Source: Sinorhizobium fredii (GTDB lineage: Bacteria; Pseudomonadota; Alphaproteobacteria; Rhizobiales; Rhizobiaceae). Taken from it: 64,000 nt of DNA. Numbering within the stretch: the first letter of the stretch is position 1; each line of letters starts with the position of its first letter. The stretch lies in NCBI RefSeq assembly GCF_002944405.1, contig NZ_CP024307.1:3719001-3783000 (forward strand), written 5' to 3'. The translations under genes and the position numbers were made by a program. Positions 55,701-64,000 of this stretch are shown in pieces. The notes under the pieces are model-generated. The model worked only from the letters and a program-made list of their open reading frames with translations. It did no database searches and had not been told where the DNA came from.

Positions 55701-55804
55701 CCGCCATTGATGACGTCGGCACCCTCGAGGCCCGTTATGACGTCGGCCTCAAGATCGCTGCCGATCAACACATCGTCGCCGTTCGTACCCGTGATAGTTC
55801 CCAT
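52781..55804 (-). CDS. RTX-type calcium-binding repeat protein, probably type I secreted
   Basis: The 1007-residue acidic protein consists of hemolysin-type repeats (GGxGxDxLx, such as GGSGRDTI, GGDGDDKLYGG and GGAGNDTLNGG) arranged in several blocks almost from residue 1 to about 960. Each bound Ca2+ would help folding outside the cell. There is no N-terminal signal peptide. The C-terminal region DFTRGQDKLVIERDAFG to FVLA resembles the uncleaved type I secretion signal of rhizobial RTX proteins. I see no protease, lipase or lectin domain and no ABC/MFP secretion genes nearby. ATG 55804 is preceded by AGGAGA seven bases upstream. Confidence 0.92.
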   Translation of the reverse strand: MGTITGTNGDDVLIGSDLEADVITGLEGADVINGGMGYDTANGDGDNDTVSGSFQGDDLRGADGDDTLNGDSGNDRLMGDVGQDMLHGGSGRDTIVANGYDETAGDIVDGGSGTDTVMLNYAAYGAGLDIRIDDWASVQTLTGGMQVMNVESFSIGGTSFDDVISGGAYADALWGGAGNDELWGGRGDDTLTGHTGADMLAGGYGSDRLFGETGDDILFGDAGKDYLYGGDGDDKLYGGDGDDLLISDVGNDLLSGGSGRDQIFAGDGADILQGGAGDDVLLSGLGDDKSEGGAGDDVFIYTHGEGKDQITDSSGSDRLQIGNFTGDFTAKAATEVNTLDGGTTVIGIEHYSFFAAGSDANRIITADGNDVVFSDGGDDTVDLGAGDDYVNAGLGIDNVIGGSGDDEVSLGGGGADQADGGAGKDWVTVIRSSLTGALTFSVNGAVATLSDGSVLTNFERYQILFGAGDDVVASVGSAETVSFSGYGGNDRLIGSNGADWLDGGDGNDTLTAGGGNDVIRDYDGWNTINAGDGDDQVAVADGSSGASTNVVNLGAGNDTFSRSASNGVLDLDGGAGNDFATIDFSMSWSNVGFELSADVTATNASVFVRNVERVKLIGGAGSNTFAGGSLDDELSGGGNNDTLNGGAGDDTISGDAGNDRLRGGAGNDIIRGAGLAGTEGKDVIYVEDGNDTVYIGIGDKADGGAGTDVLNLDLTGQTREISFAFSGAAVIVDTATWFNGFEGLDYAGSNGRDRVSGGALDDTLKGNNGDDTLHGGNGNDTLRDGAGDDQLFGDAGDDLLIRDDPSGRDVLDGGSGVDTLSFSEGSTSVVLDLQDQAASKGLALGLTVTNVENIRGSGADDEIRGNANGNVLYGGKADDILDGRTGNDMLVGGKGDDWLTGGAGNDRFVFDKDGFDGEGDVITDFTRGQDKLVIERDAFGIAGGDAAVTLVTGTDPAATSGKGMFLFETDNGRLWFDADGSGTAEDPQLVAILQNVRTLTTSDFVLA

Positions 55805-56342
55805 TCCTGTCTCCTGACTGGTTGCCTCGGGGACGTGCAGGCTCGAACCACGATCCTCATGTCTCGCCCGTCAAAATCGGATTGTTCGGAGAAATGCCGC
55901 GGGCGTGCCGCTCGATTGCTCAAAGGCCGCACTGCCCAGTCCCGCCGGCTGTCGCCAACGCAGCCCCCGCATTTCAATGCCTTGTCGCATTGAGGCGCAT
56001 CCGATCTGCAAACTGACCATGAGCGAGCCGGAAAAACAGCGTGAAATGAACGAGAACCGGCAAATTTCCGTGACCTGCTTCGACCCCCATACCGGATCAT
56101 GCATTCGCATGACCTCGAGAACGGAGCTTCCGTTCCGCTGCCATCTATGCGCGAGTTATGAGGTCTCTCCTGTTCCTGTCGGAACAGTCAAATGCGTTGG
56201 GCCGAAACGTCGCCGCTGTCGATCCGGGCGTGGTGCGCTGCTTCAATTCTCGCATCGCACATCATGACGCGATTGGGTCTTGCGCATGGACCTTTGCGCA
56301 ACATCCGTACGGTGCGGGCTATCTTGCAATAAGCTCAATACA
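55805..56342. other. Upstream region of the RTX gene, no confident gene
   Basis: About 540 bases. An ATG at 56019 opens an 82-codon frame on the plus strand (MSEPEKQREMNENRQ) without a good ribosome-binding site, family or neighbour support, so I do not call it. The RTX promoter must lie here. Confidence 0.4.
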
Positions 56343-56373
56343 AAAGCGCCGCGCGTAGCACGCGCGGCGCTTT
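56343..56373. terminator. Strong bidirectional hairpin after bfr
   Basis: AAAGCGCCGCGCG (56343-56355) pairs perfectly over 13 bp with CGCGCGGCGCTTT (56361-56373), loop TAGCA. On the minus strand it ends in TTTT and lies about 20 bases after the bfr stop. Confidence 0.88.
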
Positions 56374-56391
56374 ATCCAAACAAATTCGATA

Positions 56392-56877
56392 CTATTCGGC
56401 TTCGTTTGCCGGGGCGGCGTTGAGCTGCCCGTATTTTTCCTCGCCGATCGTTTCGAGCAGCTGGATCTGCGACTCGAGGAAGTCGATGTGGCCCTCCTCG
56501 TCGGCGAGCAGTTCCTCGAAGAGTTTCATCGAGACATAGTCGCCGGCCGCGTGACAGACGTCGCGGGAATTCTTGTAGGCCGTGCGGGCGTCGTATTCGC
56601 CGGCGAGGTCGGCCTTCAGCACTTCCTTGACATTCTGGCCGATGCGCAGCGGCGCCACCGTCTGCAGGTTCGGATGGCCTTCGAGGAAGATGATGCGTGC
56701 GATGAGTTTGTCGGCGTGGTGCATTTCCTCGATAGATTCCTCACGCTCCTTCTTTGCAAGCAGCGTGTAGCCCCAGTCTTCGAGAAAGCGGTAATGCACC
56801 CAGTACTGGTTTACGGCACCGAGTTCGAGAAAGAGCGCTTCGTTAAGCTGCTCGATGACCTTTGCGTCGCCTTTCAA
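56392..56877 (-). CDS. bfr: Bacterioferritin
   Basis: Bfr forms a haem-containing 24-mer that oxidises and stores iron. The 161-residue protein is a four-helix ferritin: [20 protein letters not shown], the di-iron ligands in [18 protein letters not shown] (with the haem-ligand Met about residue 52 and an Glu-x-x-His pair) and [10 protein letters not shown]. Its start lies 35 bases inside the upstream bfd gene, an unusually long overlap that suggests coupled translation of store and release proteins. Confidence 0.96.
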   Translation of the reverse strand: MKGDAKVIEQLNEALFLELGAVNQYWVHYRFLEDWGYTLLAKKEREESIEEMHHADKLIARIIFLEGHPNLQTVAPLRIGQNVKEVLKADLAGEYDARTAYKNSRDVCHAAGDYVSMKLFEELLADEEGHIDFLESQIQLLETIGEEKYGQLNAAPANEAE

Positions 56878-57154
56878 GATCCGCCCTCCGGTTTTCTTCG
56901 TGGAATTGTTTTAGGCGGGTCATGAAATCAAATATCTCGGCGTCCGTCGAGTCGCGACGGGCGTGATATTGCTCGGTGGTGCGGATGATGATGTCGACGA
57001 CATTGGGGAAACAGCCGCAGCAACGACCGCGCTTTTCCATCGCGTGATAGACTTTCGCCGGCACGATCAGCTGCCAACAGTCCTCATCGAGGAGGCCGAT
57101 GATCGTGTCCTCGATCTCTTTTTCGGTGATGAAATTGCAGCTGCAAACCAGCAT
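56843..57154 (-). CDS. bfd: Bacterioferritin-associated ferredoxin
   Basis: Bfd donates electrons to bacterioferritin to release stored iron. The 103-residue protein starts [18 protein letters not shown] and has [14 protein letters not shown], giving the Cys-x-Cys ... Cys-x-x-Cys set of the Bfd [2Fe-2S] fold, followed by a basic tail (about 80-103, [13 protein letters not shown]) longer than in E. coli. It is the first gene of bfd-bfr; an ICE-type box lies about 100 bases upstream. Confidence 0.93.
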   Translation of the reverse strand: MLVCSCNFITEKEIEDTIIGLLDEDCWQLIVPAKVYHAMEKRGRCCGCFPNVVDIIIRTTEQYHARRDSTDAEIFDFMTRLKQFHEENRRADLERRRKGHRAA

Positions 57155-57254
57155 TTCGTCTTGCCCGTCAAACGCAACATCCTGAATTTGCGATAAAGCA
57201 AAAGAGGATATTTGCCGTCAACAAAAAACTCCTCTCCATAAAGTTGAAGGGTAT

Positions 57255-57271
57255 ATTAGAGGCGTTCTAAT
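57255..57271. promoter_or_regulatory. ICE-type (Irr) operator upstream of bfd-bfr
   Basis: ATTAGAG-GCG-TTCTAAT has the 7-3-7 dyad symmetry of the rhizobial iron control element TTTAGAA-N3-TTCTAAA (5 and 6 matches of 7 in the two halves). Irr binds such sites when haem is low. It lies 101 bases upstream of the bfd start, in an AT-rich stretch with no other genes. Confidence 0.72.
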
Positions 57272-57448
57272 CTTGAGGAAAAATTTCGTGTTTTCATCGG
57301 ATTAGCGGATTCTAAGGCACCGATTTTTCTCTCATGGCTTGCAGATTGGGTCGGAAAGGCTGCGACATTTTTACACAGGCTTACCCGCAGCCAAAGCCGG
57401 AGACAATCGGGCGATGCAACGATCTGCAGTTGGCAAGCCGACCGAGGA

Positions 57449-60400
57449 TCAATGGAAGTTGCGTCCCTTCGGCATGACCTCGGCCACCTCGCTCCCCGAC
57501 TCCGACGTTTTTCGTCCCTCTTGTTGAGAAGGCATCAGGCGCAATTGCCGGAGTGCTTTCTTGTCGCGGGCATCCGCGGTCGGCCTGAGCGCCTCGTCGG
57601 CCCGATCATTGGCTCCGAAGCGCCTGGCCTCGTTGCGCAGGAGCCCGAGCATCGGCGTCATGTCCTCCATATGTTCGGCGACCACATGGATGACGCCGCT
57701 TTCGCTCTGTAAGCGGCCGCGTATCTTCACGAGCCGGGATCCCATGACCTGCCGCCGATATTTCTGGAAGGTCTTCTCCCAGACGATGATGTTGGCAACA
57801 CCGGTTTCGTCCTCGATCGTCATGAAGATGACGCCATTGGCCGAACCCGGCCGCTGGCGAACGAGCACAAGGCCTGCCACCGTCACCCGTCTTCCGGCCG
57901 GGGTCCGCGCCAAATCCCGGCTGGAAAGAATGCTCATGCGCGAGAAATCCTCTCGCATGAAGGAGACCGGGTGGGCCTTCAGCGACAGCGTCAGGTAGCG
58001 ATAGTCATGGATGACATGTTCGCCGGCGGGCATGTCCGGCAGGGCAACCGCCGGCTCGACCTGTAGGTCCGTCGAACCGGCCCCATCGAAAAGCGGCAGG
58101 CGCTCGACCGCCGACTGCTCGTTGAGCGCCTTCACCGCCCAGAGGGCTCTTCGCCGGTCGAGGCCGATGGAGCGGAAGGCATCCGCATTCGCAAGACGCT
58201 CCAGCACGGCCCGCGTCAGCCCGGAGCGGACCCAGAGATCGTGAACGGACCGGTATCCCTCGCCGCGGCGCGCGACGAGCGCCCCCATATCCGCTTGCCG
58301 CAATCCCTTGACCAGCCGGAAACCGAGCCGGACGGCCTTCTGCGACTTGATCACATCCCGCATATCCGCATGGCGCGGGTCGACCGCATCCTTGCTGAAC
58401 ATCCTCTCGCCTTCGAGCAGGGCATCCCAGTCCGAGTGGTTGACGTCGACCGGCAGGATTTTCACCCCGTGTTCGCGGGCATCGCGCACGAGCTGCGCGG
58501 GCGCATAGAAGCCCATCGGCTGCGAGTTCAGAAGCGCGGCGCAGAAGACATCCGGATAATAGGCCTTGAACCAGGAGGAGGCATAGACGAGCGAGGCGAA
58601 GGAGGCGGCATGGCTCTCGGGAAAACCATATTCGCCGAAACCCTTGATCTGGTTGAAGCAGCGCTCGGCGAACTCCCTTTCATAGCCGTTCTTGACCATG
58701 CCATCGATCATCTTCCGCTCGAAAGTATGGATCGTGCCGGTCCGCTTGAAGGTCGCCATGGCGCGGCGCAGGCGATCGGCCTCGCTCGGCGAGAAGCCGG
58801 CGGCGGTGATGGCGATCTGCATTGCCTGCTCCTGGAACAGCGGCACGCCCAGCGTTCTTTCCAGGACCGCCTTCAATTCCTCGCTCGGATAGTCGACCGC
58901 TTCTCCCCGGCGCTGCGCCTCGCGCCGCTTCAGATAGGGATGCACCATGTTGCCCTGGATGGGACCCGGGCGGACGATCGCCACCTCGATCACCAGATCG
59001 TACATTTCGCGCGGTCTGAGCCGCGGCAGCATGCTCATCTGCGCACGGCTTTCGATCTGGAACACCCCGACCGTATCGGCGCGGCAGATCATGTCGTAAA
59101 CGGCCTCTTTCTGGTCTTGGTAGAGTTCGGCGAGCGTTTTCGGCTTGCCGTAATGGGCTTCCAGGAACTTGAAGGCCCTGGCGAGGCAGGTCAGCATGCC
59201 GAGCGCCAGCACGTCGACCTTGAGGATCTTCAACTGGTCGAGATCGTCCTTGTCCCATTCGATCATGTAGCGGTCGGGCATGGCCGTGTTCATGATCGGC
59301 ACAACCTCGTCGAGCCTGTCGCGGGTGATGACGAAGCCGCCGACATGCTGGGAGAGGTGCCTCGGGAAGTTCATGAGCAGGCTGGCATAGGCAAGCACGC
59401 GCCTCGTCAGCGGATCCGCCATGTCGAGCCCCGCCCCCCTCGCCTGTTCCTCGGTGAAGGGCGAAGTGCCCCAGCCCCAGACGGAACTGACGAGAGCCGA
59501 TTGTATGTCCTCCGACAGGCCGAAGGCCTTGGCGACCTCGCGGCCGGCCGAACGCGAGCGGTAGCTGATCACCGCGGCAGTGAGCCCGGCATGCTCCTTG
59601 CCGTAGGTTCTGTAGATATATTGGATGACCTCTTCGCGCCGCTCGTGTTCGAAGTCGACATCTATATCGGGCGGCTCGTCGCGGTCGCGCGACAGGAAGC
59701 GGTCGAACAGCAGCGTGAACTTCTGCGGATCGACGTCGGTGATGCCGAGGCAGAAACAGACGGAGGAGTTGGCGGCAGACCCCCGCCCCTGGCAGAGAAT
59801 GTTCACGCTGCGGGCAAATTTCACCAGCTTGTGGACGGTCAGGAAATAGGGCTCGTATTTCTTGTCGTGGATGAGTTCGAGCTCGTATTCGATCTGCCGC
59901 TTTACCTTTTCCGGCACGCCGGAAGGATACCGCTCGCGCGCACCTTCGGCGACGAGCCTCCGCAGGCTTTCGGCCGGCGTCTCGCCCGCGGCGTTTTCGT
60001 CCGGATATTGATGGCTGAGCTCGTCGAGGCTGAAGGAAAGCCGCTTGAAGAATTTGCCCGCATTGACGATCGCTTCGGGATAGTCGCGGAAAAGCCGCAC
60101 CATCTCCTGCGGGCCCTTCAGGTGCCTTTCGGCATTCTTCTGGAGGAGGAAGCCGGCGCTGGCGATCGACACATGCTCGCGAATGGCGGTGACCACATCC
60201 GCAAGCGGCCGGTAGTGCGGATCGTGATAGAGTGCGTCATTGGTGGCCAGAAGCCGGACATCGAGGCTCCTGGCGAGGGCGGCGAGAACGGCGAAGTCAT
60301 GCCGGTCGAAGCCGTCATAACGGGGCGCAAGGCCGAGATAGAGCCGGTTGCCGGCATGCTCCCGCAATGTCTCAAGAAGCGTGCCCAGGATTTCCGGCTG

Positions 60401-60802
60401 CGGCCGGCCTTCGCCCGGCATGACGATCAGCAGCAGTTCCTCCTGCCATTCGAGAAGATCGGCGAGATGAAGCGTGCAGTCGCCTTTCTTCGAACGCAGG
60501 TTGCCGGCGCTGAGCAGTCGGCAGAGATGCCCCCAGCCCTGCCTGTTCCGGGGATAGGCGAGAATGTCCGGCGTGCCATCGGCAAAGACCAGGCGGGCCC
60601 CGGGCTGGAAAGGATAATTCTCCACTTTTGCCTTGGCATGGGCCCTGACGACACCGGCCACGCTGTTGCGGTCGGCGACGCCGAGGCCTGAAAGCCCGAT
60701 CTTCTTGGCAAAGACGATCATCTCCTCGGCCGGCGCCGCCCCTTCTAAAAAGGAGAAATTCGTGCGCGCTCCAAGCTCGTAGAAGATCGGCGCCTCGCTC
60801 AT
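57449..60802 (-). CDS. dnaE2: Error-prone DNA polymerase DnaE2 (ImuC)
   Basis: Translesion polymerase of the SOS mutasome. The 1117-residue protein starts [20 protein letters not shown] (PHP domain, about 1-250), followed by the polymerase III alpha core with [14 protein letters not shown] carrying catalytic aspartates, then helix-hairpin-helix and OB-fold regions ([17 protein letters not shown]). It lacks the beta-clamp-binding tail features of DnaE1. ATG 60802 overlaps the stop of imuB (ATGA), so translation is coupled. The cassette order imuA-imuB-dnaE2 and the LexA box fix the identity. Confidence 0.95.
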   Translation of the reverse strand: MSEAPIFYELGARTNFSFLEGAAPAEEMIVFAKKIGLSGLGVADRNSVAGVVRAHAKAKVENYPFQPGARLVFADGTPDILAYPRNRQGWGHLCRLLSAGNLRSKKGDCTLHLADLLEWQEELLLIVMPGEGRPQPEILGTLLETLREHAGNRLYLGLAPRYDGFDRHDFAVLAALARSLDVRLLATNDALYHDPHYRPLADVVTAIREHVSIASAGFLLQKNAERHLKGPQEMVRLFRDYPEAIVNAGKFFKRLSFSLDELSHQYPDENAAGETPAESLRRLVAEGARERYPSGVPEKVKRQIEYELELIHDKKYEPYFLTVHKLVKFARSVNILCQGRGSAANSSVCFCLGITDVDPQKFTLLFDRFLSRDRDEPPDIDVDFEHERREEVIQYIYRTYGKEHAGLTAAVISYRSRSAGREVAKAFGLSEDIQSALVSSVWGWGTSPFTEEQARGAGLDMADPLTRRVLAYASLLMNFPRHLSQHVGGFVITRDRLDEVVPIMNTAMPDRYMIEWDKDDLDQLKILKVDVLALGMLTCLARAFKFLEAHYGKPKTLAELYQDQKEAVYDMICRADTVGVFQIESRAQMSMLPRLRPREMYDLVIEVAIVRPGPIQGNMVHPYLKRREAQRRGEAVDYPSEELKAVLERTLGVPLFQEQAMQIAITAAGFSPSEADRLRRAMATFKRTGTIHTFERKMIDGMVKNGYEREFAERCFNQIKGFGEYGFPESHAASFASLVYASSWFKAYYPDVFCAALLNSQPMGFYAPAQLVRDAREHGVKILPVDVNHSDWDALLEGERMFSKDAVDPRHADMRDVIKSQKAVRLGFRLVKGLRQADMGALVARRGEGYRSVHDLWVRSGLTRAVLERLANADAFRSIGLDRRRALWAVKALNEQSAVERLPLFDGAGSTDLQVEPAVALPDMPAGEHVIHDYRYLTLSLKAHPVSFMREDFSRMSILSSRDLARTPAGRRVTVAGLVLVRQRPGSANGVIFMTIEDETGVANIIVWEKTFQKYRRQVMGSRLVKIRGRLQSESGVIHVVAEHMEDMTPMLGLLRNEARRFGANDRADEALRPTADARDKKALRQLRLMPSQQEGRKTSESGSEVAEVMPKGRNFH

Positions 60803-62412
60803 GCGAAAACTCCGTGCATGAACCAGCGGGCTGCCGCGACTTCCCTTCCGTAAAGGCCTTCGCGGAACAGCCAGAAACGGCGGCCCTCCTGATCCTCGAC
60901 CCGGAAATAGTCGCGCGTCGGATGGTCCTCCCCGTCGATCCACCATTCGGCGGCGATCCGCTCGGGACCCTCGGCGCGGGCGACGCGATACTGGGTCTTT
61001 CGCCAGTTGAAGCTGCGCGGGGCGCCGTCCGGCACCTCGGCCGTCGCCTCCACCAGTTCGGGGTAGGCGAAAACCCGAAGCGGGCGGTTTTCCGGAAAGA
61101 CCCTGCCGTCAGAGCCAGGCGGCGCCATCACCGCCGCCACATTCCTGACCGCGGCAAACCCGCCCGCCCGCTCCGGCAGGTGGCTTTCGGCAAGGCTCGC
61201 CTGCATCAGGCAATCGGGGCCGAACCGGGCGGCAACCTTGTCGATGAAGGCGGCAAGCGGCTGGCTTTCCTCGGGCACGCCGGAAAAATCCTGCTGCGCC
61301 GGATCGAGCCTTTCGCTGCGCAAAACGGCCAGCCTGAGGATTTCGAAGCCGTAGCCGGCATCGAGATCGTCATGGACCGCCTGCAGCCGTTCGCGAAAGA
61401 GCGCCGCGATGCGGCCGGCATCATTCAACGGCATGGCCGCATGCGCCCGCACACGGAATACCCGTCCGTCGACGCGAAACAGAAGAAGCTCGAACAGCCG
61501 CCCGCCTTCGCCATGCCGCTCCAGCGAGGTGCGGACGTCCTTGGCAAGGTGACGGGTCAGTTCGAGAATGTATTCCTCGTCCATCAGCGGTTCGGCGAGC
61601 CGGCGCTCGGCGGCAAAGCTCGGCACCGGCAGGCGCGGCGACAAAGGTTCGTCCGCCGCGCCTCTCGCCTGGTCGAGCCTGAGGAGAAGGAGGGAACCGA
61701 AGCGGCGGGCAAGCGGCGCGCGCGGCGCTTCGAGAAGGTCGCCGATCTGTTTCAGCCCGACGCGCTCGAGGGCTGCGGCGGTTTCCTTCGGCAGGCGGAG
61801 CGCCGCAACCGGCAAGGGTGCAAGAACCCGACCGGCCTCTCCCGCTTCGATGACGGCCACATCGCCGTAGCGGGCGGCGGCCCAGGAAAGGCCGGCTGCG
61901 GAGGAGACGGTCGCCCGCGCCTCGACGCCGAGCGAGAAAAGCCGGGACAGGAGATCGCTGACAAGCCCCTTCTCGCCGCCATGCAGGTGGGCGCAGCCGG
62001 TGATGTCGAGAAACAGGCCGTCCTTTCCGTCGAGCGCGACCAGCGGCGTGTAGCGGTCGCACCAGTCGGCAAGCCCTTCCAGAAAGGCCTGGTCGGCCGC
62101 CGGATCGGCGGCGATCACGTCGAGCGCCGGGCACATGGCGCGGGCCTCCGCCGCCCCCTGCCCGCGCTTCAGGCCGATCTTCTCGGCAAGCGTGTCGAGC
62201 GCGACGAGGCGCATGGCATTGTCGATCTTGGCGGCGAAAACGACCGGCGGATGATCAGGACGCCCGCGCGAAAGCCAGGAGGCGCCCCAGCGGCTGCGCG
62301 CGAGGCGGTCGGCCGGCAGGTGAGGAAAGTGGATCGACAGGATTCTCTGGCTGTCCGTTGGCCTGAAGAGCGGCGCTCCGGCGTTCGTCGAGGGGGTAGA
62401 AGCGGCGGTCAT
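60799..62412 (-). CDS. imuB: ImuB, catalytically inactive Y-family polymerase
   Basis: ImuB bridges DnaE2 and the sliding clamp. The 537-residue product (ATG 62412, [18 protein letters not shown]) begins the Y-family fold with [16 protein letters not shown] and [17 protein letters not shown]. The metal-ligand acidic residues of active Y-family enzymes are largely replaced (the first strand reads SIHFPHL instead of a D-x-D pattern), as in characterised ImuB. The gene overlaps the 3' end of imuA by about 158 bases, which is long but seen in this cassette, and there is no later start. Confidence 0.9.
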   Translation of the reverse strand: MTAASTPSTNAGAPLFRPTDSQRILSIHFPHLPADRLARSRWGASWLSRGRPDHPPVVFAAKIDNAMRLVALDTLAEKIGLKRGQGAAEARAMCPALDVIAADPAADQAFLEGLADWCDRYTPLVALDGKDGLFLDITGCAHLHGGEKGLVSDLLSRLFSLGVEARATVSSAAGLSWAAARYGDVAVIEAGEAGRVLAPLPVAALRLPKETAAALERVGLKQIGDLLEAPRAPLARRFGSLLLLRLDQARGAADEPLSPRLPVPSFAAERRLAEPLMDEEYILELTRHLAKDVRTSLERHGEGGRLFELLLFRVDGRVFRVRAHAAMPLNDAGRIAALFRERLQAVHDDLDAGYGFEILRLAVLRSERLDPAQQDFSGVPEESQPLAAFIDKVAARFGPDCLMQASLAESHLPERAGGFAAVRNVAAVMAPPGSDGRVFPENRPLRVFAYPELVEATAEVPDGAPRSFNWRKTQYRVARAEGPERIAAEWWIDGEDHPTRDYFRVEDQEGRRFWLFREGLYGREVAAARWFMHGVFA

Positions 62413-63208
62413 GGGCGTTCCATTCCAGAAAGATGTCGGCAGCGGCATAAGCCCTGCTTTTTTCGACAAGGAGGTGAAAGGCGGGATGGTCGATGCTGCC
62501 GCAAAGCACCGAGCCATCGGGGAGAGGACGTTCGCCGGCCGGCGCCGGCTTGATCTGGAAGCGGAAAAAGGCGCTGCTCGCCTCCTCCTTGCCCGCCTGG
62601 CGGAAGAGAAGCAGAGGCACATGACCCGCCCGGGCCCGGACATTGAGGCGCCGGCTCTCGCTCAAGGTGAGACAGGCGGGATTGCCGCGGATTTCCAGAA
62701 CGACCGCGGCGAAGACCGGCACCGAAAGCGCCGTCTCGGCGACCCAGAGCGCATCCTTGACGGTGCGCGCCGCGACGAAGAGGAAGCGCTCCGGATCGAG
62801 CCCATAGGACTTGAGGCCGGGCGCATAGAGTTGCCCCGCCTCGCGGCAAGCGAGCGCCTGGCTGATCCAGAGCACCGGAGCGAGATGGCCTTTCTCCCTC
62901 CTCTCCTGCTGGTAGAGCACCGCAAGCGCCGCCACGAAGCCGGCGGCCGCGCCCGCATCGCGGGTTTCGGCATTGCGGATTTCCATCATCCCTTCGAGCG
63001 GCAGCCCGCCCTTGAGGAGACCGTCGAGCGGCCCGATCCCGAGCGGCAGCACCTTGCGATGCAAGGTCCCTTCACTGCCGCGCCGAAAGCCGGCGGCATC
63101 GGCCGTCTTGGCGGTCCGCACGATTCCAGGCAAGCTGCAATTTTCAATCCGTGCTATGGTGTCACGAAGGGAAAGTATGGTTTGCCGTTGCACGGCGTTC
63201 TCGGCCAT
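62255..63208 (-). CDS. imuA: ImuA, RecA-like SOS mutagenesis protein
   Basis: ImuA is the first protein of the SOS mutasome cassette and resembles RecA/SulA-like proteins. The 317-residue product (MAENAVQRQTILSLRDTIA) contains LPLGIGPLDGLLKGGLPLEGMMEI, a RecA-fold opening with a degenerate Walker A, and APVLWISQALACREAGQLY. ATG 63208 is nine bases after GGGAG; a TTG three codons upstream would touch that site directly. The LexA box lies 22 bases upstream of the start. Confidence 0.93.
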   Translation of the reverse strand: MAENAVQRQTILSLRDTIARIENCSLPGIVRTAKTADAAGFRRGSEGTLHRKVLPLGIGPLDGLLKGGLPLEGMMEIRNAETRDAGAAAGFVAALAVLYQQERREKGHLAPVLWISQALACREAGQLYAPGLKSYGLDPERFLFVAARTVKDALWVAETALSVPVFAAVVLEIRGNPACLTLSESRRLNVRARAGHVPLLLFRQAGKEEASSAFFRFQIKPAPAGERPLPDGSVLCGSIDHPAFHLLVEKSRAYAAADIFLEWNAHDRRFYPLDERRSAALQANGQPENPVDPLSSPAGRPPRAQPLGRLLAFARAS

Positions 63209-63229
63209 GACGGTCAACTCCCATCAAAT

Positions 63230-63244
63230 GTTCATGTTATGTTC
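63230..63244. promoter_or_regulatory. LexA SOS box for imuA-imuB-dnaE2
   Basis: GTTC-ATGTTAT-GTTC on the plus strand reads GAAC-N7-GAAC toward imuA, a perfect match to the alphaproteobacterial SOS box. It sits 22 to 36 bases before the imuA start codon, in position to block the promoter. Confidence 0.9.
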
Positions 63245-63376
63245 TTATGGATTCCAGAGCTGGCAGGAAGAGTCAACAGCAAAGAATAAGAATTTATTCC
63301 TCAGCCTCGCCTGAACAGAATTCAACACTCGAAAAACAAACGGGAAATCGCTATATGAGGGCAACAAGGAGTGCCT

Positions 63377-63811
63377 ATGGCCCGCATTGACCAGACCGAT
63401 GATTGGCGGGAACGCCACGCACCGACGCTTACCACATTCGAACAGCTTGCTTTTGAAGCCTATAGCCACCTACCGGACGAATTCCGCAAGCTGACGACGG
63501 ACCTCATCATCGAAGTTGCCGATTTCCCCAGCGACGACGTCTTCGAAGACATGGCGCTCGAGACGCCTTTCGACCTGCTCGGCCTCTTCGAAGGCCGCGG
63601 CATCGGCGAACGCTTCACCATGGAGACCGGCCAGTTTCCCAACCGCATCACCCTCTACCGCCGCCCGATCCTCGACTACTGGGCGGAAAACGAGGAAACA
63701 CTCGGCGATATCATCACCCATGTGCTGATTCACGAGATCGGCCACCATTTCGGTCTTTCCGACGACGACATGGAGCGGATCGAGGCGAGCGTCGAGCACG
63801 TCGGCGGTTAG
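63377..63811 (+). CDS. Metallopeptidase family (zincin-like) protein
   Basis: The 144-residue protein has a zinc-protease motif HEIGHHFGLSDDDM (HExxH with the third ligand further on), preceded by VLI. Upstream RITLYRRPILDYWAENEE and FEQLAFEAYSHLPDEFRK are features of the small COG3824-type zincins. Substrate and activity are unknown. ATG 63377 is preceded by AAGGAG at five bases. It is divergent from imuA, and the two promoters share about 170 bases holding the LexA box. Confidence 0.9.
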   Translation: MARIDQTDDWRERHAPTLTTFEQLAFEAYSHLPDEFRKLTTDLIIEVADFPSDDVFEDMALETPFDLLGLFEGRGIGERFTMETGQFPNRITLYRRPILDYWAENEETLGDIITHVLIHEIGHHFGLSDDDMERIEASVEHVGG

Positions 63812-63837
63812 GGCACAAACGACCTTCCATCGATTTG

Positions 63838-63906
63838 CCCCTCATCCGCCTGCCGGCACCTTCGCCCCGCTCGCGGGGAGAAGGTCGCGGCAGCGGGATG
63901 AGGGGG
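63838..63906. repeat. RIME-like dispersed repeat, copy 3
   Basis: CCCCTCATCCGCCTGCCGGC at the left and GCGGCAGCGGGATGAGGGGG at the right flank a CCCCGCTCGCGGGG hairpin. It is nearly identical to 20558-20625 and shares its right end with 13331-13352. It separates the zincin gene from the Trm112-like gene. Confidence 0.85.
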
Positions 63907-63920
63907 CAAGCAACCGTCGC

Positions 63921-64000
63921 CTAATCTTCGATCTTGCGCGCTTCCGAGACAAGCATGATCGGCACGCCGTCGCGGATCGGATAGGCGAGGCGGGCCTTTT
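63921..64000 (-). CDS. Trm112 / UPF0434 family protein (3' end only)
   Basis: The window shows only the last 26 codons and stop of this minus-strand gene: KARLAYPIRDGVPIMLVSEA followed by RKIED. This ending is characteristic of small UPF0434/YcaR-type Trm112 proteins, about 60 residues with an N-terminal zinc-binding pair that lies outside the window. The start and the cysteines cannot be seen. Confidence 0.8.
   Translation of the reverse strand, partial: KARLAYPIRDGVPIMLVSEARKIED

Noticed and set aside
52781..55804. Regularly repeated DNA that might suggest a CRISPR array
   Set aside because: Repeats are short, degenerate and in frame with an RTX protein; no constant 25-40 bp repeats with unique spacers and no cas genes occur in the window.
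56019..56267. 82-codon frame upstream of the RTX gene
   Set aside because: No ribosome-binding site, no family, and an unclear stop context; kept only as part of the intergenic description.
58241..60691. Long plus-strand frame opposite dnaE2
   Set aside because: Antisense shadow of the dnaE2 gene; no start signal and no recognisable domain.

Overview
The window is high-GC chromosomal DNA of a Rhizobiaceae-type alphaproteobacterium, most likely Sinorhizobium/Ensifer or a close relative. This rests on recognisable gene order (sdhCDA; tsaD-gpsA divergent from hemC-hemD-mitofilin-hemY; rplU-rpmA-obgE-proBA-nadD-rsfS-rlmH-envC-ctpA; imuA-imuB-dnaE2), on RIME-like palindromic repeats, and on an ICE (Irr) box and a GAAC-N7-GAAC SOS box. 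No species name can be proven from sequence alone.

Layout. 1-2.2 kb: sdhCDA on the minus strand, with sdhA cut by the window edge. 2.5-7.1 kb: a secreted repeat protein, a long inverted repeat, a putative EtfB lysine methyltransferase, EVE and YciI proteins, gpsA and tsaD. 7.2-13.2 kb: hemC, hemD, a Mic60/mitofilin-like protein, hemY, a TerB-like protein and a glutamine amidotransferase. 13.4-24.1 kb: MFS transporter, YggT, YggU, ppa, GNAT, typA, a Tat-exported PhoD, a frameshifted KTSC gene, an amidase, a hairpin element carrying a 13-codon frame, and several small or hypothetical genes.

24.118-40.085 kb is a foreign island of about 16 kb. It lies between 15-bp direct repeats, and the right copy is the 3' end (acceptor stem plus CCA) of tRNA-Ser(CGA). 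Its left end has a tyrosine integrase followed by a compact replication module (AlpA-like regulator, Toprim primase, DUF3631 ATPase), a layout reminiscent of phage satellites. Its cargo is more AT-rich and defence-like: a frameshifted PD-(D/E)XK protein, an uncharacterised membrane-plus-soluble gene pair, a SIR2-HerA pair, an orphan membrane/coiled-coil gene, and an MmeI-like type IIL restriction-methylation enzyme overlapped by a PLD-fold nuclease-like gene. The membrane pair, the orphan membrane gene and the MmeI-PLD pairing are the best candidates for undescribed biology.

40.1-52.7 kb returns to core genome: ribosomal proteins L21 and L27, two GNATs, Obg, proline and NAD biosynthesis, ribosome silencing and 23S rRNA methylation, cell-wall hydrolase activation, the CtpA protease, a divergent polysaccharide deacetylase and RppH. 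52.8-55.8 kb is a repeat-only RTX protein. 56.4-57.2 kb is bfd-bfr behind an ICE-type box. 57.4-63.2 kb is the SOS mutagenesis cassette imuA-imuB-dnaE2 behind a LexA box. The window ends with a zincin-like protein, another dispersed repeat and the 3' end of a Trm112/UPF0434 gene.
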